From positions 11,426,001 to 11,490,000 of the forward strand of contig JAPQWV010000018.1 in assembly GCA_027422505.1 (NCBI GenBank): a DNA stretch of 64,000 bases. The letters are read 5' to 3'. Below the pieces are notes generated by a model. It was not told the DNA's origin. It did not search any database and saw only the letters and a list, made by a program, of their open reading frames with translations. Of this stretch, positions 55,031-64,000 are shown piece after piece. Within the stretch, counting starts at the first letter, position 1. Each line of letters begins with the position of its first letter. The translations under genes and the position numbers were made by a program. Origin of the DNA: Craterostigma plantagineum (lineage: Eukaryota > Streptophyta > Magnoliopsida > Lamiales > Linderniaceae).

Positions 55031-55901
55031 TTCCAGTTGCTTGCGTAGATCACGAACATCTTCATCAGACTCTGTATCAGCTTCGGATCCTGAAGAGGTG
55101 TCAGATACAGTAACTGGTAGCTTCCCTTTGTTCTGTTTGGTCTTAGTGGCGGAAGATCGTTCATTGGTCTTGTTCGAGAGGAGGGCCAGTGGGTCGACTC
55201 GAGTGTTAGTGGACTGGGGTGCACGTAAGGAGCATAGGCTGACAGACTGTCATAGAGAGCATGGATGGAAGTGTTGGAGAGGTCCTTACTCTGAATCATC
55301 ATCACGATTGCATTGCCCCAATGTGGTTTGAAGCTACCAAGGAAGCGGTTGTTGATATCGAATTTGTCCCTCGAGATCCTGGCTTTCTTGAGTTCATTGA
55401 TGACCTTCAAGTATCGGAGGTATGTGTCACGCAGTTCCTCTCCTTCATAGTCCTGAAAGTGTTCATACTGCGAGAGACATGCTGATTTCCTCCCTTGAGC
55501 ACTCTCAGTTGTGCCTGCCATAATTTCCACGAGTTCATCCCATATTTCCTTAGCAGTTGTGCAGCACTCAATGTGAGCGTAGACCTCGTTTCCCATAGCT
55601 TGGAAGAGATATCCTTTGGCAGTCTAATCAGCCTGTACGCGAGCCTGTTCATCCTCATTAATGGGACCTCTTGGAGTGCAGCGTTCATCCATGGGAGGGT
55701 TTGCGTTTGGCTTGCAGGGATGGTAGTCCAGAACTGTGGTGGGCCGTTGAAGATGGAGTCTAGAAGGTATTGAGAGAGTGGTGCGCCTTTGTTCCTGATG
55801 AACGTGAGGAACCGGTTTGTCCATATACTGTAGTCGCCTTGTCGCAGCATCGGAGGCCTGGTGTCGGAGCCCACTGTTGAGATGTCATTCGTGGTAGACA
55901 T
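54877..55901 (-). pseudogene. Gag N-terminal core of inverted block R
   Basis: The start ATG (55901) gives MSTTNDISTVGSD, PPMLRQGDYSIWTNRF and FIRNKG. After a shift near 55600 it continues GNEVYAHIECCTTAKEIWDEL, LRDTYLRYLKVINELKKARI and FLGSFKPHWGNAIVM; a second shift lies near 55200. This is the same Gag core as element B, broken by frameshifts. The capsid-like role is inferred from family. Confidence 0.75.
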
Positions 55902-56340
55902 GGTTGGTGCAGTCGAATCGTCCGTGGTTTTGATCTTGTATAGACAAGAGAGTTAGTAACGAACGAACGAGATGAGAAATATAAGTTTTGAGAAAAAAAA
56001 TTGTTTAAAGAATTTCTTAGAACTAAGTGAGCGTGTGTGATGGTCGATAATGTATGAAGGAAAAATATATCTTTAAATTAGGAGAAGTTCTAGAAACTTT
56101 AAAAACGAGATTTGAGGCGAGAAAAAAAATTTATGTCAAAAGTGGTCTAGGGTGATAAGACTAAAGTGTAAGGATCAAATCTTAAATAAGTTTGAGAAAA
56201 ATTTACCCCGAGAAAATTTTAACACGAGGAAAAATTCGCAGGTAGAGACGTGATTGTATGAAGGATTATCCGAGAAATTTTGTGTTGAGAAATTTCGGTG
56301 TTTGTGAGTTTTAAAGAGAAATTCTCGGAAGAAAAATTCT
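55902..56340 (-). other. Leader of block R
   Basis: Non-coding sequence upstream of the R Gag on the minus strand, with GAGAAATTT-like motifs (56200-56340). It abuts plus-strand gag sequence of P at about 56340. Confidence 0.55.
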
Positions 56341-57646
56341 CAGATGAAGACAAACAGAACAACCATTTTCCTAAATCAGCCCAAGGATATAGAATTCTAT
56401 ATCCCATGGAAGGCTTAGGTTTCACTAACCGTCGTGTTTTAAAGAAGAAAGAAGCTAATGATATAAAATAGATGGGTTTAGGTGTAACCACTCGTATGAA
56501 CTTTACTAAAGCAGACGATCTAGGTGCTTTAGAGTTAGCTAAGAGAAGAGCCACACATAGGGCCCAAATCCCCTTCGACTATAAAGAACATAATGACAGC
56601 AACAAATCTAGGGAAATACCCTTGACGTCAGTCTGTGATTTAGTTCAACCTCCTGAGTCTCAACCTGAAGTCGGGGAAGCCAAAAACATACATTCTAAAA
56701 AGTCTCCTTACAAACCTACTATCGTGAAGCAGATAGATGAATTACAAGCTGCATTAGATAAAGAAAGAGAGAATTTTGAAGCTGAAAAGAAAACATTCCT
56801 AAAAGAGATGGAATATCTCAAAGCTTTCTCCATCGCAAAAGCTATTCTCATGCATCTCCTTCAAGTGAAAATATCATTCTGAAAAGCCTGAAGAAAGAAA
56901 GAGTGCCTTCGAATGATCAAAAATGCAAAAATAATACTTCAAAAATTCTAACTCTAATCATGTTTCGCTTACGTCTACGGAGCGTAGAGCCAGCATTAGA
57001 GTTGAAGGCGGAAGTGTGTAGTCTAAAAATAGAGAAGGAGCCTGTTGATCTGATTGCTTCTAACAATAGATCTCCATCTGTAAAAATAAAAGAAACTCTT
57101 AGAAAAAAAAGAGTTGTTTCCTCTCTCAAAATAATTGTTTCTACTTGCTTCTTAAAGCTTACCACATTTAGAAGCACCAATTTCTAAATAGGCTCCACTT
57201 CAACCATAAAAACTGATTATTCTAAGACAAATGCTCTAGGATGACCCATAGGAAACTAGATCCAGCCATAAAGAAAGCGTATGGCGCTATTCATGCTTGT
57301 TCTCACCTAAGGTATTCCTTTAAGATCGAATGCCCCAAGCACCTTAGGAGACTATCCAACGAAAAGATCTATTCCACGCTCAAGCCTACTAAAGCATTTG
57401 TCCGCGCTGAAATTAATCTTCCCTACAAGGTTCAACCCAAATGGGTTCCTAAATCCCGCCTAAAAAGACCAAAGCTGTAAAGGCCAAGTCTTCTACAAAG
57501 GGCACACCCAAATCAACTTCTATGAAGATGACTTGGGCTGTCAAAGCTTCTACTAACACTAATTTAGGAATCATATCTGAACCAACATCTAAATCTGCTA
57601 ATATGAGAGGACCCATGTATAAGTGGGTACCTAAAGCTCTCTAAAT
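56341..57646 (+). pseudogene. Gag coiled-coil and tail of sirevirus P
   Basis: Plus-strand translation starts within NQPKDIEFY and GLGFTNRR, matching the middle of the Gag of element B. DELQAALDKERENFEAEKKTFLKEMEYLKA (coiled-coil, 56727-56820), a Lys/Ser-rich part, HLRRLSNEKIYSTLKPTK, and VQPKWVPKSRLKRP follow, and finally KWVPKAL before TAA (57644-57646). Frameshifts lie near 56830, 56883, 57190 and 57480. The N-terminal half is absent here but present, inverted, in block R. Confidence 0.7.
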
Positions 57647-57713
57647 TGTTTTTGCAGATCCATCATCTGTGGTACCTCGACTCTGGTTGCACCACACACA
57701 TGACGTGAGCAAC
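57644..57713 (+). promoter_or_regulatory. Gag stop, TTTTTGCAG and pseudoknot unit (element P)
   Basis: TAA (57644-57646), TTTTTGCAG (57650-57658), S1 CATCTGTG (57664-57671) with CACACATG (57695-57702; one mismatch), S2 GTTGC (57686-57690) with GCAAC (57709-57713). It overlaps the WYLDSGC codons. Weakest of the eight units. Confidence 0.55.
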
Positions 57714-58535
57714 TATCAAAACCGACCGAACGGAAAGGTCAGATTTGGGAACAACGACTCAGCTCCCATTTTAGGATTGGGTAAAATGCATATAACCCCT
57801 CGTGATTTCACCGGAATGCACATAAACCCCCGTGGTTTTTTTATTGCACGGTACTCCCTCGTGGTTTAAATATTGTTGCACCGTAACCCCGAGCAGCAGT
57901 TTTTGCCCGAAATTGGATCACACGCGCTCTTACTGCATGTGGGCTAAGCTTGGACCATATTATTTACTGTTAAATTATCCGAGTAGCCCCAACTATTCAC
58001 CTTCTTTTCGAATGATAACCGTCGGACAGCAGTTTTTGCCCGAAATTGGATTATAAACGCTCAAATGACCATATTATTTACAGTTAGATGACCAGAATAA
58101 CACCAACTATTCACCTTCTCGACAATTAGCGTAAATAATATGATCCAAGCTTAACTCACATGCAGTAAGAGCGCATGTAATCCAATTTCGGGCAAAAGCT
58201 GCTGCCCGGGGGGTACGGTGCAACATTAGTTAAACCACGAGGGAGTATCGTGCAATAAAAAAACTACGGGTGTTTATGTGCATTTCGCCGAAACCACGAG
58301 GGGGTTGTATGCATTTTATCCTTTAGGATTTGGGGAATATAATTCTGGAAAATCTGACAATAAAGAATGTCTCTTACGCCGAAGGTCTCCGCCATAACTT
58401 GTTCAGCATAGGTCAATTCTGCGATAAAGGATTCCATGTAGTCTTCTTGCTGACCGGTGTAGAATATTGGACAGTTAGAACAACGAACTCCTCCAAGGAC
58501 TTCGGAAATCCAATCTTTACACGATTAATCTGACA
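57660..58535 (+). pseudogene. Protease and integrase start of sirevirus P, split by a MITE
   Basis: LWYLDSGCTTHMT, with the DSG active site, is followed by a deletion, then KVRFGNNDSAPILGLG up to the MITE at 57779. After it GNIILENLTIKNVSYAEGLRHNLFSIGQFCDKGFHVVF is the protease end and pre-integrase linker of sireviruses. The MITE and the deletion disable the frame. Confidence 0.75.
57779..58321. mobile_element. Mutator-like MITE in protease of P
   Basis: 543 bp with long inverted ends (GGGTAAAATGCATATAACCCC and GGGGTTGTATGCATTTTATCC) and a perfect 9 bp flank duplication TTTAGGATT (57770-57778 and 58322-58330). Inverted similarity continues inward (CCTCGTGGTTT, GGTGCAACA/TGTTGCACC) for well over 100 bp per arm. 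No transposase. Confidence 0.9.
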
Positions 58536-58920
58536 TCCGTGTGGACCGCGGCAGCTGTTTACCTCATCTCCCAGATTACGATTCAGAGGAACAGCTTATG
58601 CATCAACGTGTGTCTCATCCAAACATCAAAGCTCTTCAACGATTATCAACGAAAAAGTTGGTTCACGGTCTACCAACCATTATTCTACAAAAGAGCATCA
58701 ATGTTCGGCGTGCCAACTAGGAAAAATGAAGCGAGCATCTCATCACATAAAACAGATTGCCTCTACTTCACGACCGTTGGAATTTCTTAACATTGACCTC
58801 TGTGGACCAATGCAAACACAGAGTATCAATGGACGCAAGTACATTCTGGTCATTGTTGATGATTACCCTCGCTACTCATGGACGAAGTTTCTGGTCTTAT
58901 ATCGAGACAACGAGAAAAGG
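58536..58920 (+). pseudogene. Integrase N-terminal part of sirevirus P
   Basis: Broken frames show SSTIINEKV, then EHQCSACQLGKMKRASHH (second half of the HHCC zinc finger), PLEFLNIDLCGPMQ (first catalytic Asp region) and GRKYILVIVDDYPRYSWTKFL. After about 58900 the text leaves the integrase core: the second Asp and the Glu are missing, as are RT and RNase H. Confidence 0.75.
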
Positions 58921-59203
58921 AGCACGGCCTTGGGTTCGACTTCCATAACTGTGAACTTCTTCAAATCGATAATCTCTGAAACCTCGCTAGGGATTAAGAG
59001 AAAAGGAGCACGGTATCGGCCCGAGAACCAACAAGAATAACTTCGCCATAGATAATCTCTCAGCCTCGTAGAGAAGCGGAGCTTCAGCTTGAGCAAGTGT
59101 AGAAAATTTACAAAAGATAAAAGGATGAACAAGACAAGAAGACAAAAAATGCCGAAGAAAAGGAGAATGACAAAGATCTTTAGTCCACGATTCCTAAATA
59201 TTT
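58900..59203 (+). repeat. Integrase-derived tandem repeat, P copy
   Basis: GAGAAAAGGAGCACGGCC (58912), GTGAACTTCTTCAA (58952), GAGAAAAGGAGCACGG (58999) and GAAGCGGAGCTTCAGC (59075) match the repeat block at 48241-48550 unit by unit. It runs on to purine-rich sequence ending at LTR N. Confidence 0.6.
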
Positions 59204-61865
59204 TGTAGGACCCGAGTCCCCGCAAACTAGGACGGCCAATAAATTATGTATATGACCTAAGTAATTACGTGCTAATTAATGTACATGTTATATGTTTATG
59301 TGATTTTACGAATTTCGTTCTTATATATTACGTGAATTTCGTGCAATTACGTGCCAAGGATATGTACTTATGATGACCCCAAGCTCATGAGAGGGATTTT
59401 CGAAAATAGTGAGGGGAAAGACTTAATGATAGTCAAATGAGAGTTGGGCTAGAAGTTACTTTGGGCTAGGAATTTAATTACCTTGGGCTAGAACTTAACA
59501 ATTAGGGCCAATGTAAGCAAAGTAAGGTGGGAGACAACATTCCTCAAAATGAGGAAGACCCACGCCTAACCTATGTTCCATTAACCTTATTTAAAGAAAA
59601 ATATCTAACCTAACAATTGAACTCCATACCCAACTTAAGAAAAACATCGAAAATCAAGAGGAAGAAAAAGAGAATGAGCTGAGACGATTTCCAAACCAAA
59701 AAGCACCCCAAGTAGCTTGAGGATCAAAGTTGGGACGAGAAACTACTACCTTAAGCTATTACGGTCTTTAGTCATAGTATAAAGCATGTTTAGGATTGAG
59801 TAGCTTCAAGAAATTTGTGTGTAAAGTCATAGCCGAGGGTTTTCCCTGGAAACTTGGTAGGTTTAGACTAGCCAAACTTGTTTTAGGGTTTAGCACTTTA
59901 ACACTTGATGATCTTAGGATGATAATAGACGTTGTGGGTTGAAGGAAAACCATAGAAATTAGGAAATCTGGGCAGCCAATTTGGGAATTTAGTTTCGATG
60001 GGATGAACGTTGAGACATTCGATCGAAAGTGGGCAAGGAATTTGAGTTTCGATCGAATGTAGCTAACCAAGGGATTTTCGAGCGAAAGTAGAAATATTAT
60101 CTAAGGGTTTCGATCGAAAGTAAATAGCAAATAGGACTTTCGATCGAAAGAGATTAGGAAAAGGAGTTTCGGGCAAAATTAGGGTTTGATACAAGTAAGT
60201 TTCAATCAAAATTTAGGAAATTAGCCGATACAAATTTCAAAAATTTATTCATGTAAGAATCGACCGAAACCCCACCCCAAATCCATGCAATCAATCGAAA
60301 GTGGATAACCACTATGCATAGCATCGAGCGAAACCTAGATGACGTCATGATGACGTATGACGCGGCGAAACTCACTTACACACACATGCAACGTGGGGCG
60401 AAATCGGGGTGATGTCATGATGATGAAACCGCACGGCGAAACCCATTCCACAATCGGGCGAAACCCTTGGATCGGCCGAAAGCAACCCTTCCCTATGCAT
60501 GGTATCGAACGAAACGAGGTGACAAAATGATGACGTCAGACACGACGAAACTCATTCCTTACTATGCTCAATCGGGCGAAACTAAGCAATGACAACCATC
60601 GATCGAAACTAGGATTCAACATACAACAATTGGACGAAACTTGATTCGGGCGAAACCTTGTAAACCAAATGAATTTCGCCGAGACTTTCACATTAAGGAT
60701 TTTAGTACCTTAGTTTAAAATTAATTTTTGGGGCCGTGACTTACTTAGGTGGAATCGAGCACTTTGAACCTTCGGTCGAAACGAAATCCTAACTTAGTGA
60801 ACATTCGCCGAGATGTGTGATTGGATCTCAATTGGACTCTAACATAATTTAAAGTAGAAACCTAAGGGCTTAGGAAATTCAATGAGACAAATCGAATGGA
60901 TTGGAGTCTAGGGAATTAATACAAGTCTAAATAACCAGTATGACGAAAATTAGTTATCTCGACAAGTTAGGTAAGGAAGGCAAGGTACTAATATTATAAC
61001 TTTTTTTATTTAAAGGTCGTACGTTAGGGACGTTACGAGGAAGTACGCTAGTTAAAGCTTGGACGACAGGTAAGTAGAAATTCAACTACGACGCGTAACT
61101 TACCTGCGCATGATTATGTGATACGTGCTTATGTGACTCTATGTGAACCTTGTACGATATGATACGCAAGTCATGATATGCATCTTTATATGAACATGAC
61201 ATGAGCATTTGCACGCATAAGTAGTACGAAAGACATGAGGTACGAGCGTACATAAGATCGCCTGTGTGCGATGGATATTCACCGATATTGGCATCTGTTG
61301 TCGACTCAATGAAGAGTCACGGCTCTTCTATGCGACCATGGTGATACGATGCCAATTTACCTGTTATGATAGGTAGGGGAATACCCCATATGCGGGAGAT
61401 GCAACCTGGAGGATGCGACTCGAGGTATGCACTACACAGAGGGAACCTCCGGGGTTAGTGACCTCGGTGTTGGCTACAGTGAGCAGCGTAGAGAGCCGAA
61501 GGCCCATATGACGTATGAGTCTAAAAGAGTATGAGCATTAGTAAGCGCGGCGTGGATTGCCGATCGTTAGGACACGTGCATACATGCATTATTTCGGCTT
61601 ACTGAGACACGGTGGCTCATTCCTTACGTTACGTATTGTAGGTACTAGCGATCACGGTACGGGATCTGTTATGGTGCAAGGCCTATCTTTTGGAGCTTCC
61701 GGCTGCTTTTGGGGTGGAAGTGTGTGTATGGATGACAACTTGTGAAGGCCGGGCGCATAGGAGTTTTTGGTGTGCATGTACACAAGTTCCTTATAAATAG
61801 GACTTGAAGGAATGTAGAAAGACTTAAGAAATTCTTTTGACTTGTATGTATGACTTCTAAGTTAA
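59204..61865 (+). mobile_element. Chromovirus LTR N, 3'-truncated
   Basis: It starts TGTAGGACCC after TATTT. Shared with M and H: GGACGACAG|GTAAGT (61061 onward) and TTGTAG|GTAC (61636-61645), a candidate intron of 572 bp. A dense array of TTTCGATCGAAA and GGGCGAAAC motifs lies at 59990-60800. Compared with M it lacks the last 300 bp or so, and no target duplication is found at the right edge. Confidence 0.65.
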
Positions 61866-62960
61866 AAATGGAAAAAAAATTTATCGAGTGAAATTTAAGC
61901 AGCAACCAAAGGAAATTTCTCGATCGTAAAAAGTAATTGGCCTAGAAATTGTTAAATATCTGAAAATGTCTAATCAGCCATTTAGCGAAATTAATGCTTG
62001 CAGTCGAAAATGCCCAAACACACGCAAAACCCTCAAGCGCAAAACTCAACAGACGATAATTATTCTCTCGCGGAAAACTTTTTCCGCAAAGACGAAAGTC
62101 GAAATGTTACAAAATCTTAGGGACGAAAAACTTTCACTAAATCTTCGTCTTTGAGAGGTAGATTCGACAAACTTTAGGGATTTTTGTGTGTTTAAACTCT
62201 GTTTGCATCTGTTTTCTGCAATCTTTCGCACGATTTGATGATAATTTCTCGTCTGTTCATAATATGGAAACACGAATGCTACTTTGCAGTGGTTAAAGAC
62301 CAGTCTCTAAGCATAATCTAGGTTAAAAATTGCATATTAAGATAGTTTCGAAGTTTCCTGAATGTGTTTTAGGGTAGATTGTTTTGATTTTATGCGTTAT
62401 TATAGTTCGATTGAAAGATAGACTAAACTGGGTTTTTCACGTTTAAATTGAATTTGAATTGATCTACTGTTTGCATTGTAAAAGTTTTCCGATCGGTAAG
62501 CTTTTGACTTAGTCGCTAAGTTAGATAATGTAGATTGAAAAATAATTACAATCGAGAAAATGAATTTTGATTTTATGCGAGCGCAAAGATTACTGAACGA
62601 AATAGATCAAATAGGTGCAAGATAAGTTTCGAGCGCAAAACTTACAATTGCAAAAAGTAATTTGGATTTCAATTTCGTTCTCTGTCGAAAACTTTAGCGG
62701 CGATAAAATTAATTTTTCGACGATAAAATTTCTCTATCGTAAAAGCACGCAGCGACAATATTGATCGATCGAAAATTTTCTCGATGTTTGACTTAGTTTC
62801 TCCTTGAAAATTTTCTCGATCGTGAATTTCGCATCAAAAATCCTTTTTAAAAATCGAAATACTTTCTCGCACGATAACTTTCACGGCGAAAATTTTATTC
62901 ATGCGCGAAAAATTTCTCGATCGTAAATTTACACGGAAATCAATTTTCTCGATCATAAAT
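61866..62960 (+). repeat. CTCGATCGTAAA-rich region of element P
   Basis: Resembles 49736-51200, the region before the 3' extra ORF of element Q: CGAGCGCAAAACTTAC, TTTCTCGATCGTAAA and similar motifs recur. No gene. It is cut by LTR G at 62961. Confidence 0.55.
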
Positions 62961-64000
62961 TGATCGAGCGGATCGAGTATTAAAATAAAACGAACACTAA
63001 CGAACTGTCCTACGCTCAATAGGCAAGTGTACTATCGAAATAGCATAGACGTAGCAAGTATTCGAGCATCGAATCCCAAGAGAACTATCTACCTTAGAAA
63101 ACAAATTTTGCTTAAATATCCTAGTACATATTTTGGTGGTTGAAACGGTAAATACCAATACTTTAGAAAATACGACGTAATAAAATGGTACGGAGAGGAA
63201 ACCCTTATGGAAACAAACGTATTTGAGACTTCGAATCCAACTAGCTCGACCCAAACAAATATCAAGTGTACGTCAATAAAGCGATCATTAGACCGTCGAG
63301 TTCCTACTACATGCATACGAGTTATATAGCTGACTAAACTGCGCCTTACCATATAATAATCGCAAACAACTAATCAACGAATTAAATAGCCGGGCAAGCT
63401 TCCCTAGCTAGTTAACAGATGATTGCTTTAAAAACACGGTGAATCCTGCTATTAGATTTGACTCTAATCCGGCGGGGTAGTCCAACCTATCTCTAGTGAT
63501 GGGTTTATTCCGCTCGTTTACGAGTGGTTTAATCGTCCGCGCCTCTCTCGAGCGTAGCGTACGATTTCCCGCACTATGTTAACTTAATCACATAGACATG
63601 ATTGAGCTAACTAGACAATTTAAATCACATAACGTAATCAAAATCACATGCTTCATAACGTAATCAAAATCACATACTCTATCCATGGTTAAAGTTTAAG
63701 GTCCATCGGACATTGTTTACCGCATGATCAATGAGAAATAAGAAACTGTCGCAAAACTTAATCACATAGACATGATTGAGCTAACTAGACAATTTCAATC
63801 ACATAACGTAATCAAAATCACATACTCTAAGCGAAATTCTCTCTTGAGCTGTCAACGAATGTTTTCGATCGAAATTCGTTTCTTAGTAATTCTAATCAAT
63901 TGCCTTAGACAATTCATGTCTATGATCATATAGTTGATTAACATATACTGATTAGAATATTATATTTAGGAAAGATTTGATTTTATTGACTTTGTGGATA
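62961..64000 (-). mobile_element. Athila-type LTR fragment G
   Basis: Inverted relative to LTR E and homologous to it: TGATCGAGCGGATCGAGTA (62961) corresponds to the E end, and 63395-63560 to E 18190-18390. A duplication CACATAGACATGATTGAGCTAACTAGACAATTT occurs at 63590 and 63763 together with ACGTAATCAAAATCACAT repeats. The other end lies outside the window. Confidence 0.65.

Overview
The window reads as repeat-rich nuclear DNA of a plant with a large genome, probably a eudicot. It is AT-rich, no bacterial-style operons are visible, and I recognise no intact host gene, tRNA, rRNA or CRISPR array. Nearly every stretch belongs to an LTR retrotransposon, a solo LTR or a small inverted-repeat DNA transposon, and the insertions are deeply nested. 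The plant retroelement lineages identify the host only to land plant. The extra 3' ORF at 51.4-54.3 kb resembles ORFs I associate with asterid (notably Asteraceae) Ty1/copia sirevirus-type elements, which is weak evidence for an asterid.

Layout. 1-4557: 3' part of sirevirus-like element A (+), with a coiled-coil Gag ORF, no pol, remnants of a 3' ORF, a polypurine tract (PPT) and the 3' LTR. 4558-8894: element B (-), running from protease back through gag, leader and PBS to its 5' LTR; A interrupts it. 8895-17259: Ty3/gypsy chromovirus C1 (-), broken by a hAT-like element, by a complete copia element D (10642-16257, with LTRs, PBS and target duplications) and by a second hAT-like element inside D. 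17260-23756: an Athila-type element in which two LTRs with their PBSs face each other. 23757-29615: a second chromovirus copy C2 (-), split by a 2.8 kb solo LTR (H) with a perfect TGTAG duplication. 29616-30969: LTR fragment J. 30970-42118: non-autonomous sirevirus K (+), interrupted by a 5.0 kb solo LTR (M) with a GTTAC duplication. 42119-44707: a second K-type leader and gag, with element L inserted. 44708-46812: unidentified LTR-like DNA. 46813-54364: sirevirus Q RT/RNase H, a long non-coding stretch and the 3' extra ORF. 54365-62960: inverted gag block R, then sirevirus P (gag, protease, integrase), broken by a Mutator-like MITE and by LTR N. 62961-64000: Athila-type LTR fragment G.

Main observation. 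At the gag-pol boundary of five separate sirevirus-like loci (eight units) the order is the same: Gag ends in a WVPKS-like motif, then a stop codon, an invariant TTTTGCAG, and 15-19 nt after the stop two overlapping inverted repeats that would form an H-type RNA pseudoknot. Both stems show compensatory base changes between units. The element is kept where the protease reading frame is lost, and in element A it is tandemly repeated four times. In copies that still encode protease it overlaps the codons around the active-site DSG. This looks like a selected RNA structure.

Other patterns: sirevirus LTR TATA boxes sit in the right arm of a TATACCA/TGGTATA palindrome; chromovirus LTRs share a candidate intron (CAG|GTAAGT ... 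TTGTAG); unrelated families carry arrays of TTTCGA-type palindromes; one hAT-like element carries an snRNA-type USE plus TATA; three strong hairpins sit just upstream of a TATA box at 45.9 kb.
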